Assembly: GCA_012841735.1 (NCBI GenBank)
Contig: DUUE01000285.1
Location: 1 to 5,251, forward strand
Length of the DNA stretch: 5,251 nucleotides
From: Bacillota bacterium
GTDB taxonomy: Bacteria > Bacillota > Dethiobacteria > Dethiobacterales > Dethiobacteraceae
Direction: 5' to 3'
In this document: positions 1 to 5,251 of the stretch, piece by piece
Position numbering within the stretch: position 1 is the first letter of the stretch
Layout: every line of letters begins with the position of its first letter
The notes under the pieces: generated by a model
Told to the model about the DNA's origin: nothing
The model's database searches: none
The model's input: the letters and a program-made list of their open reading frames with translations, nothing else
Position numbers and translations under genes: made by a program

Positions 1-1416
1 CAGCAGGGAAAAGACGGTATAAAGCTCCAGGCGCCCGGCAATCATAATGCAGGCCAGCCAGGTTTTTGCTCCCGGCGGCAGGAAGGAACAGTTTTCCGCC
101 GGTCCTGCGGCCGCCAGGCCCGGTCCGATATTGCCCTGGGCGGAAGCCGCCAGCGAGACCGCAGTTACCAGGTCACAGCCGCCGACAGTCAGGTAAAGCA
201 CGGTAACGGCAATAAGCACAAAATAAAGGCAGACAAAGGCCACTATTCTGTTGACCACGGCTGCGGAAAGCATTTCATCCCCCAGCATGAGCGGTATTAC
301 CTCCCGCGGCCTGCTGCTTTTTTTCACTTCCCGCAGGAGAAACCTGCCTGTCACCAGCAAGCGGATTTGTTTTATGCCTCCTGCCGTGGAACCGCCGCAC
401 CCGCCGGAAAACATAAGCAGCAAAAGAACGGCCTGGGCAAAGGGAGGCCAGACAGTATAATCGGCCGAAGAGAATCCTGTCGTTGTCACAATTGATGTCA
501 CCTGAAAAAGAGCGTGGCGAAATGTATCCGTCCCGGGAAAACGGGCGGCAAAAAGCCCGAGAAACATAATTGCGGCTGCTGCCAGGACAAAGAGCAGGTA
601 AAAGCGCATTTCCCTGTCGGCAAGAACCCGGTGCAGGCGCCCGCACAGCAGGTGATAATACAGCAGAAAATTGCCGCCAGCCAGAAACATAAAAATAATT
701 AACACCCATTCCACCGCAGGGCTGGCAAAAGCGGCAATGCCGGCATTGCGTGTGGAAAAGCCGCCTGTGGCCACGGTGGCAAAAGCATGTGTCACGGCTT
801 CAAAAAATGGCACACCGAGATAATTTAAAAGGACAGTTAAAACAGCTGTCAGGGCTATATACAAAAGCCAGAGCACTTTTGCCGTCTGGGCAATGCGGGG
901 AGTCAGGGCCGCCGTCAGTGGCCCCGGCGCTTCCGCGGCAACCAGGCGGCCTGCACTTGCACCCAGCTTGGGGAATACGGCCACAAACAGCACCACAATC
1001 CCCATCCCGCCCAGCCAGTGCAGAAGCGCCCGCCAAAAGAGGAGCGCCCGGGACAGAGCTTCCACGTCGGCAAAAACGGTTGCCCCCGTTGTCGTCAGCC
1101 CGGATGCAGCCTCAAAAAAGGCATCGGCAAACTCAGGCACCGCACCGGACAGGTAAAAAGGCACTGCACTGAATAAAGCGGCCAAAAGCCAGGAAAGGGT
1201 GACAACGGCATAACTTTCCCGGACAGAGACCTGCCCGGGAGGACGCCCGGCAGAAAGGAGTGTCCAGGCAACAAGCATGGTCAGGCTCAGTGTAAGACTG
1301 AAAGGGATGCGCAGCCCGTCACGGTCCCACATGGCGACAAGCAGCGGCACAGCCATGGCAAAAGCCAGATAAAGCAGGACATAACCGCACAGGTAAAGAA
1401 CTGTCCGGACCCTCAT
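1..1416 (-). CDS. trkH: Trk potassium uptake system membrane subunit TrkH (3' end cut by window edge)
   Basis: This is the ion-conducting membrane subunit of a Trk K+ uptake system, expected to work in the cytoplasmic membrane with the TrkA protein encoded just upstream. Translating from the ATG at 1416 gives 472 codons with no stop down to base 1. TrkH proteins are about 480-490 residues, so only some 10-15 C-terminal residues are missing. All four pore-loop filters of the SKT superfamily are visible: TTTGA (residues 108-112), TGGFS (217-221), TTTGFS (311-316) and GNIGPG (428-433). The family motifs GGSTAGGIK (341-349) and GRLE (461-464) are also present. The rest is long hydrophobic segments. 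The start is supported by GGAGG at 1424-1428, seven bases upstream and inside the end of trkA. The ATG overlaps the trkA TGA as ATGA, which implies translational coupling. No damage is seen; the single filter glycines argue for K+ (or K+/Na+) conduction. KtrB is the alternative name, but a two-RCK partner favours TrkH. Confidence 0.95.
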   Translation of the reverse strand, partial: MRVRTVLYLCGYVLLYLAFAMAVPLLVAMWDRDGLRIPFSLTLSLTMLVAWTLLSAGRPPGQVSVRESYAVVTLSWLLAALFSAVPFYLSGAVPEFADAFFEAASGLTTTGATVFADVEALSRALLFWRALLHWLGGMGIVVLFVAVFPKLGASAGRLVAAEAPGPLTAALTPRIAQTAKVLWLLYIALTAVLTVLLNYLGVPFFEAVTHAFATVATGGFSTRNAGIAAFASPAVEWVLIIFMFLAGGNFLLYYHLLCGRLHRVLADREMRFYLLFVLAAAAIMFLGLFAARFPGTDTFRHALFQVTSIVTTTGFSSADYTVWPPFAQAVLLLLMFSGGCGGSTAGGIKQIRLLVTGRFLLREVKKSSRPREVIPLMLGDEMLSAAVVNRIVAFVCLYFVLIAVTVLYLTVGGCDLVTAVSLAASAQGNIGPGLAAAGPAENCSFLPPGAKTWLACIMIAGRLELYTVFSLL

Positions 1417-2759
1417 TTCCTTTCCTCCCCGGCGGCAAGCAGCGGGAGCAATTTCTCGCCGAGGCCGTCCGGCAAGACCAGGAGCAGGATATCCCCGGAC
1501 ATGAGCGCCGGCTGTGTCCCCGGCAGGATCTTGCCGCTGCGGACAACTGCTCCCGGATAAGCCTGGTCCGGCAGTTCCCTTCCGTCCATACTCTGCCAGG
1601 CAAACTTGAAGCTTTCTGTAACCCGGATTGCCGCAGCAGCAAGTCCCCCTCCCGGGAAAAAGAAGCGGCAAAAAGGCTGGTAAAGCAAATCCAGCACTGC
1701 CGCCAGGATTTTTTCCTGCGGTGAAACAAGCCGGTACAGTCCGGCCGCCCGGAAAGCCGTCCCGTACTTTTTCTCCCTGACAACTATCACTATATTTTCC
1801 AGGCCACAGCTTTTTGCCGTCAGGGCAACAAGCAGGTTTTCCCTGTCATCCGGCCCCGTCGCCAGCAAAACATCCTCCCTGCCGGGGGCAAGCGAGGCAA
1901 AAAAAGCCGCGTCACTTAAATCCCCCTGCAGGATGCGAACGGCAGGCAGCTCCGCCGCCGCCCGGACACAGCGACTTTCATCCGGATCAAAAAGCAGGCA
2001 GTTGCTGAAAGACATTTCGGCAGAAAGGACGGAGGCAATGCGCCTGCCCGTTACACCGCCATGCCAGATCAGGATCCGCCGCCTGTCAAACCGGCGTTTC
2101 CCGCCTGTTGCCTGCCGCTGTGTCAGGCTACCCATATTGTCAAGTACATAAACCACGTCCCCCTCCTGCAGGACAAGCCGGCCGTGCGGTTTTAACGTCC
2201 TTTCCTGCCGGACCAGCGCACAAACAACGCCGCCCGTTTCTTTCTGCAAAGCCGCAATTTCCCTGCCGGTCAGCGGAGAATTTTTGGCCAGGATAAAACC
2301 TGACAGAATGATGCCTTTGGGTTTAAAGACCGCTTTGCCGGCAAGGCAAGGGTCATCCGCCAGCTCCGCCGCCAAAGCGGCTGTGAAAGCGTCCGTGTCA
2401 ATAAGCAGGTCCACCGCTTCCAGGCACGGGGCAAGGTAACGCGCCATGTACCGGTAGTCGGAATTTTTAATCACTGCCGCTGTCTTGTTTGCCCCGGCTG
2501 CTTTTGCCCCCAGGCAGGAAAGTAAATTTATTTCGTTATTGCCGCAGGCGGCAATATACAGAGCTGCCCGCGGCAGGCCGCACCTCTCCAACCCGGTCCT
2601 TGTCATGACATCACCGGCAATAATTTTACCGTCAACCACAGACTGCAATTCATCCGCCCGTTCTTTTTCTTTTTCCAGGACAACCACATCATGTGCCGCG
2701 GCCAGTTGCAGGGCAAGCTCCCGCCCGGTTGTCCCGCCGCCGGCGATGACTATGCGCAT
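1413..2759 (-). CDS. trkA: Trk potassium uptake regulatory subunit TrkA (two RCK units)
   Basis: This is the cytoplasmic peripheral subunit that binds nucleotides and gates TrkH. The 448-residue product matches the usual double-RCK TrkA length (E. coli about 458). Order: RCK_N 1 (about 1-125), RCK_C 1 (about 140-208), RCK_N 2 (about 227-350), RCK_C 2 (about 372-442). The first Rossmann motif is good: GGGTTG at 7-12, with E29 at the end of strand 2, the acidic position expected for a NAD(H)-type ribose contact. In the second unit the equivalent motif reads HGGVTG (233-238), with His in place of the first glycine; D258 ends its strand 2. I chose the ATG at 2759 because MRIVIAGGG aligns with the normal TrkA N-terminus. 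The frame stays open up to 2912, but the extra 51 residues do not look like TrkA. The SD GGAGGTG (2771-2777) is unusually far from this ATG. The gene is the first of the trkA-trkH operon and its TGA overlaps the trkH ATG. Confidence 0.93.
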   Translation of the reverse strand: MRIVIAGGGTTGRELALQLAAAHDVVVLEKEKERADELQSVVDGKIIAGDVMTRTGLERCGLPRAALYIAACGNNEINLLSCLGAKAAGANKTAAVIKNSDYRYMARYLAPCLEAVDLLIDTDAFTAALAAELADDPCLAGKAVFKPKGIILSGFILAKNSPLTGREIAALQKETGGVVCALVRQERTLKPHGRLVLQEGDVVYVLDNMGSLTQRQATGGKRRFDRRRILIWHGGVTGRRIASVLSAEMSFSNCLLFDPDESRCVRAAAELPAVRILQGDLSDAAFFASLAPGREDVLLATGPDDRENLLVALTAKSCGLENIVIVVREKKYGTAFRAAGLYRLVSPQEKILAAVLDLLYQPFCRFFFPGGGLAAAAIRVTESFKFAWQSMDGRELPDQAYPGAVVRSGKILPGTQPALMSGDILLLVLPDGLGEKLLPLLAAGEERK

Positions 2760-2770
2760 GGAAATGAAGA

Positions 2771-2777
2771 CACCTCC
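2771..2777 (-). promoter_or_regulatory. trkA Shine-Dalgarno sequence with long spacing
   Basis: On the minus strand GGAGGTG is a seven-base match to the anti-Shine-Dalgarno end of 16S rRNA. The core GGAGG (2773-2777) is 13 bases from the ATG at 2759, longer than the usual 5-9. An in-frame ATT at 2763-2765 would have an ideal 7-base spacing, but ATT starts are very rare. I therefore keep the ATG, which also fits the family N-terminus. Confidence 0.6.
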
Positions 2778-2811
2778 CGCAGTAAAACCTGCTACTCCCA
2801 ACATATGAGGT
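2772..2811 (-). promoter_or_regulatory. possible RNA structure masking the trkA ribosome-binding site
   Basis: In the minus-strand leader, ACCTC (2807-2811) is perfectly complementary to GAGGT inside the Shine-Dalgarno sequence (2772-2776). Between them lies a small hairpin, GCAG/CTGC (2789-2792 with 2779-2782), with the six-base loop GTTTTA. A competing pairing is possible between CCGC just upstream (near 2814-2820) and GCGG (2777-2780). This would allow a closed and an open state. The arms are only 4-5 bp in GC-rich DNA, so chance pairing is a real possibility. I do not recognise a known riboswitch class here. Confidence 0.25.
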
Positions 2812-2860
2812 TTGCGGCGGTATAATTCATTGCCCTGGGCGCAGTCTGTCCCGGCAGAAG

Positions 2861-2889
2861 AGAATATTTTGTCAAAGACAAGTAGTGAA
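2861..2889 (-). promoter_or_regulatory. candidate trkA-trkH promoter
   Basis: Reading the minus strand, TTCACT (2884-2889, 4 of 6 to the sigma-70 -35 consensus) and TATTCT (2861-2866, 4 of 6 to the -10) are separated by 17 bases. Transcription would begin near 2854, giving a leader of about 95 bases before the trkA ATG. The spacer contains a perfect TTGACA (2870-2875), but no convincing -10 lies 16-18 bases downstream of that hexamer. Confidence 0.3.
2869..2881. repeat. 13-bp inverted repeat, candidate operator
   Basis: TTGTC (2869-2873), spacer AAA, then GACAA (2877-2881) form a perfect inverted repeat with 5-base arms. A further GACAA copy lies at 2897-2901. The repeat sits within the spacer of the candidate minus-strand promoter and upstream of the plus-strand -10, a position suited to a repressor acting on both divergent units. 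No regulator gene is in the window and I do not assign it to a named regulator family. Confidence 0.3.
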
Positions 2890-2907
2890 GATGTGGACAA
2901 AACATAG

Positions 2908-2913
2908 TACAAT
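2908..2913 (+). promoter_or_regulatory. candidate -10 element for the ABC exporter gene
   Basis: TACAAT matches the sigma-70 -10 consensus at five of six positions and lies 48 bases before the start codon at 2962, so transcription would start near 2920. The -35 is poor: GTGAAG at 2885-2890 (17-base spacing) matches only three of six. If this is the promoter it is weak or needs an activator. Confidence 0.25.
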
Positions 2914-2920
2914 AGAAAGC

Positions 2921-2931
2921 GGGGATTCCCC
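2921..2931. repeat. short palindrome GGGG-ATT-CCCC
   Basis: Four G, three bases, four C form a perfect small inverted repeat, beginning about where transcription from the TACAAT element would start. It could be a 5' stem on the exporter mRNA or an operator half-site, but at 11 bp it may be accidental. Confidence 0.25.
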
Positions 2932-2951
2932 TTACAGAACTAATCAGTCAT

Positions 2952-2956
2952 GGAGG
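2952..2956 (+). promoter_or_regulatory. Shine-Dalgarno site that decides the ABC exporter start
   Basis: GGAGG is followed by five bases (ATAAG) and then ATG at 2962. An in-frame ATG at 2950 overlaps this motif and has no ribosome-binding site of comparable quality upstream, so 2962 is the better start and the protein is four residues shorter than the longest open frame. Confidence 0.8.
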
Positions 2957-2961
2957 ATAAG

Positions 2962-4698
2962 ATGAATTATTTATTACGCCTTGTGAAACAGGCCCGGCCG
3001 TACTGGTGGCTCCTTGTCCTGACCGGACTCAGCCTGCTGGCAATTACCGTCCTTAACCTGACCGCACCATATATGGTCATGCGCCTGACAAGTATCCTGA
3101 CGGAGCTGCAGCGGCCAAATGCCCTGACGGAAATCCGCAATATTTCCCTTATTCTGATCGCCGTTTATGTGCTGCGGACAGTCTTTACTTTTCTTCACAG
3201 CTATTTAAGCCATGTGGCCGCCTGGCACCTGGTGGCCGACATGCGCGTCCGCGTCTATAACCACCTGCAAAAGCTGACAATGCGCTACTACCACGATAAA
3301 CAGACCGGACAGCTGATGTCCCGGGCAACAAACGACACGGCCACTTTCGAAGTGCTTATCGCCCATGCCGTGCCTGATTTAATCACCAATATCCTGATTC
3401 TGGCCGGTGTCACCATTATTTTGCTGATCATCCACCCCCTGCTGGCACTGCTGACCATAGTTCCCGTACCCGTTTTGATTTACAGCGGCTTTTTATTTAC
3501 ACGCAAAATTCTGCCTTATTTCCGTAAAGCACAAAGCGCGCTGGCCGATTTAAATGCGGTCCTGCAGGATAATATTTCGGGCATGAAAGAAATACAGGTT
3601 TTCAACCAGCAGGAACGGGAAAAGGAACGGGTCGCGGTCAGGGCAAAACGCCATATTTATGCTCTGCTGCACGCTCTCCGGCTCAGTGCCATCTTCCACC
3701 CTGCCGTGGAAATGTTTACCTCTTTCGGAACAGTAATTGTTGTGGGGTTTGGCGGCTACCTGGCACTGAACGGATACCTGCAGGTTTCCGACATTGTCGG
3801 CTTTATCCTTTATCTGAATCTTTTTTACCAGCCCATCGCCACCCTGGCACGTGTCACTGAAGACTTGCAGCAAGCTGTTGCTGGTGCGGAGCGGGTTTTT
3901 GACATCCTGGACACCGAACCTGACATAGAGGACGCGCCCACGGCCAGAACCATCGGCAGGGCTCACGGCAAAATCACTTTTGACAATGTTTCTTTCCATT
4001 ATGTGGACGGCACACCTGTACTGACAGATATCAGTTTCACGGCGGAGCCGGGGCAAATGATCGCCCTTGTGGGACCAACGGGTGTGGGGAAAACAACTTT
4101 AATCAGTTTAATTGCCCGTTTTTATGACCCGGTAGCCGGCGCCATTTACCTGGACGGTTATAACCTGAAAGATCTTACCCTGGCTTCCCTGCGGGACCAG
4201 ATCAGTATTGTCCTGCAGGATGTCTTCCTTTTTCACGGCACGGTGGCGGAAAATATTGCTTACGGCACGAAAAAAGCCACCATGGCGGAAATTGAGCAGG
4301 CAGCCAGGATCGCCATGGCTCATGACTTTATTGCCCGGCTGCCGGAAGGTTATCAGACCATTATCGGCGAGCGCGGCGTCAAACTTTCCGGCGGACAAAA
4401 ACAGCGCCTGGCAATTGCCAGGGCTGTGCTGCGCAATTCTCCGATCTTGATTCTGGACGAAGCCACGGCCTCTGTTGATGTGGAAACGGAGGCAGAAATC
4501 CAGCAAGCCATTAATTCCCTGGCGGGCAGCCGCACCATCGTTGTTATTGCTCACCGTCTCTCCACCATTAAGCGTGCAGACCAGATACTGGTCCTGGCGG
4601 ACGGCAGGATTGTGGAACGCGGCACCCATGAGGAATTGCTGCGGGCCGGCGGACTCTATCATGATTTGCACAAAATCCAGTTTCAAACCACGGCATAA
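2962..4698 (+). CDS. ABC exporter half-transporter (membrane domain fused to ATPase; MsbA/Sav1866/BmrA-type)
   Basis: This is a 578-residue type IV ABC exporter half-transporter, expected to dimerise in the cytoplasmic membrane and export a hydrophobic substrate at the cost of ATP. The membrane domain has six helices (about 16-36, 58-78, 138-157, 158-178, 249-268, 276-296), and the first intracellular region carries the typical TGQLMSRATNDT segment (115-126). The ATPase domain is complete: A-loop Y347, Walker A GPTGVGKTT (371-379, K377), Q-loop Q419, signature LSGGQ (475-479), Walker B ending D499 with catalytic E500, D-loop SVD (505-507) and H-loop H531. Because every catalytic residue is intact and there is only one such gene here, a homodimer is likely; degenerate-site heterodimers normally show a changed Glu or signature. 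The length equals that of Sav1866. The substrate cannot be read from sequence; drugs, lipids or a peptide are all possible. The gene is monocistronic as far as seen, divergent from trkA, and its TAA lies within the A-tract next to the terminator. Confidence 0.93.
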   Translation: MNYLLRLVKQARPYWWLLVLTGLSLLAITVLNLTAPYMVMRLTSILTELQRPNALTEIRNISLILIAVYVLRTVFTFLHSYLSHVAAWHLVADMRVRVYNHLQKLTMRYYHDKQTGQLMSRATNDTATFEVLIAHAVPDLITNILILAGVTIILLIIHPLLALLTIVPVPVLIYSGFLFTRKILPYFRKAQSALADLNAVLQDNISGMKEIQVFNQQEREKERVAVRAKRHIYALLHALRLSAIFHPAVEMFTSFGTVIVVGFGGYLALNGYLQVSDIVGFILYLNLFYQPIATLARVTEDLQQAVAGAERVFDILDTEPDIEDAPTARTIGRAHGKITFDNVSFHYVDGTPVLTDISFTAEPGQMIALVGPTGVGKTTLISLIARFYDPVAGAIYLDGYNLKDLTLASLRDQISIVLQDVFLFHGTVAENIAYGTKKATMAEIEQAARIAMAHDFIARLPEGYQTIIGERGVKLSGGQKQRLAIARAVLRNSPILILDEATASVDVETEAEIQQAINSLAGSRTIVVIAHRLSTIKRADQILVLADGRIVERGTHEELLRAGGLYHDLHKIQFQTTA

Positions 4699-4732
4699 AA
4701 AAAACCGGCCGGAGGATGACCTCCGGCCGGTT
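4697..4732 (-). terminator. intrinsic terminator of the DUF1786 gene, shared hairpin with the convergent ABC gene
   Basis: A perfect 13-bp stem (arms 4703-4715 and 4720-4732) closes a four-base loop (4716-4719). On the minus strand the stem is followed by eight U residues (plus-strand A-run 4697-4704), a textbook intrinsic terminator starting six bases after the DUF1786 stop. In the plus direction the stem is followed by GCCATCTT, only weakly U-rich, so it should stop exporter transcription less efficiently. Each arm contains the self-complementary CCGGCCGG. The U-tract overlaps the exporter stop codon. Confidence 0.9.
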
Positions 4733-4738
4733 GCCATC

Positions 4739-5251
4739 TTAGCGGTACCGCAGTGCCGCCTCTATCAACCCGTAACACCCCATCAGCATCATATTGCCCT
4801 GCGGAGCGGCAAAATAGCTGTCCGGCAGATGGCGCAGCTTCTCACGCTGCGGTCCGGTAATCACGGTCAAAACCGGCCTGACAGGCGCAGGCGGCGGAAT
4901 GCAGCCATGCCCCCCGCCGGCATAAACGGCGTCGTCTGTCAGCTTCCCGGCCAACAATTCTGCAAGCAGTCCGGCTGTTTTTTCCGCAGTCAACATACCT
5001 GTATGGTGTTCAAACAGGCCCGTAATTCTTCCCTGCTCCAGGCAGGCGGCAAATGTGTGCTGATTGCCCAGGTTAAGCAGAACCAGCGGTCCGGCGGCGA
5101 CCGCCTCCTTTACCCTGAGATCAGTCAGGGCACCCAGCAGAGCGGCTGTAGAGGTATCCATTACCAGCGCACCCGGTGCCTGCCTGCAGACGGCGTGCAT
5201 GCGGGTAAACTCCCGGGGAGGGACGGAATACACCAGGGACTCCAGTCGCCC
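4739..5251 (-). CDS. DUF1786 family protein, C-terminal part (5' end beyond window)
   Basis: The frame is open from the right edge to the TAA at 4739-4741, giving 170 residues. I recognise the DUF1786 family (Pfam name: putative pyruvate-formate-lyase activating enzyme). To my knowledge that label has no experimental basis, and I see no radical-SAM CxxxCxxC motif in this part. Visible motifs, numbered within the fragment: FTRMHAV (15-21), VMDTSTAALLGAL (30-42), LLNLGNQHTF (58-67), FEHHTGML (80-87), GGGHG (112-116), TGP (132-134) and GNMMLMGCYG (152-161). The glycine-rich NLGNQHT and TGP segments resemble phosphate-binding loops of actin/Hsp70/sugar-kinase-like ATPases; that is inference. Family members are roughly 300-350 residues, so about half is missing. 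A GTG at 5233 begins a 164-residue frame, but the coding signal continues upstream and the family is longer, so it is not the real start. It is convergent with the ABC gene. Function unknown. Confidence 0.75.
   Translation of the reverse strand, partial: GRLESLVYSVPPREFTRMHAVCRQAPGALVMDTSTAALLGALTDLRVKEAVAAGPLVLLNLGNQHTFAACLEQGRITGLFEHHTGMLTAEKTAGLLAELLAGKLTDDAVYAGGGHGCIPPPAPVRPVLTVITGPQREKLRHLPDSYFAAPQGNMMLMGCYGLIEAALRYR

Noticed and set aside
275..1172. Several open frames of 60-144 codons on both strands across 251-1172
   Set aside because: They overlap the continuous trkH frame, have low-complexity composition typical of GC-rich shadows, and lack start signals.
2821..2826. Perfect TATAAT on the plus strand
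   Set aside because: The best -35 at 17-base spacing (CCAACA, 2798-2803) matches only three of six, and the site lies in the trkA leader, far from the exporter start. It remains possible but is not supported.
2772..2846. Resemblance of the trkA leader (AGGGCAA, CGCAAACC, GTAGCAGG-TTTTAC) to c-di-GMP-I riboswitch segments
   Set aside because: The spacing is too short, and the GNRA-loop stem and its receptor are absent, so the matches look like chance. A c-di-AMP (ydaO) class also does not fit by eye.
2760..2912. Open frame extending TrkA upstream by 51 residues
   Set aside because: The extension has no similarity to TrkA N-termini that I can see, begins inside the probable promoter region, and the aligned start is at 2759 just downstream of a Shine-Dalgarno motif.
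2921..2931. GGGGATTCCCC matches a eukaryotic NF-kB site
   Set aside because: Meaningless in a bacterial context; only the palindromic nature is noted.
3550..4737. Antisense open frames of 168 and 209 codons opposite the ABC exporter gene
   Set aside because: They lie opposite strongly conserved ABC motifs and their translations resemble no known protein; they are shadows of the coding strand.

Overview
The window is a compact stretch of a bacterial chromosome: four protein genes fill almost all of it and no mobile element is visible. By eye it is moderately GC-rich (roughly mid-50s percent). Shine-Dalgarno motifs are strong (GGAGG type), genes are tightly packed, and one gene belongs to the uncharacterised DUF1786 family, which I associate mainly with anaerobic bacteria and archaea. 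I lean towards an anaerobic Firmicute (Clostridia or Negativicutes), but this is only an inference from style and gene content.

Layout, left to right. Positions 1-1416, minus strand: a potassium-channel-like transporter subunit, TrkH, whose last few residues lie beyond the left edge. Positions 1413-2759, minus strand: its cytoplasmic regulatory partner TrkA, with two RCK units. TrkA comes first in the transcript and overlaps trkH by four bases (ATGA), so the two form a translationally coupled operon for K+ uptake. Positions 2760-2961: a 202-bp divergent intergenic region with weak promoter candidates in both directions, a 13-bp inverted repeat, a short GGGG/CCCC palindrome, and a trkA leader in which the ribosome-binding site could be masked by base pairing. 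Positions 2962-4698, plus strand: a complete 578-residue ABC exporter half-transporter (six membrane helices plus one ATPase domain, all catalytic motifs intact). Positions 4703-4732: a near-ideal intrinsic terminator hairpin between convergent genes, with its U-tract on the minus-strand side. Positions 4739-5251, minus strand: the C-terminal 170 residues of a DUF1786 protein that enters from beyond the right edge.

TrkA and TrkH should work together: TrkH forms the K+ pathway and TrkA gates it through nucleotide binding. The ABC exporter and the DUF1786 protein have no demonstrable functional tie to potassium uptake; they are neighbours by divergent and convergent arrangement only. I see no clearly novel multi-gene system. 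The points most worth a second look are the DUF1786 gene of unknown function, the possible masking of the trkA ribosome-binding site with its unusual spacing, the degenerate second nucleotide-binding motif of TrkA, and the candidate operator between the divergent genes.
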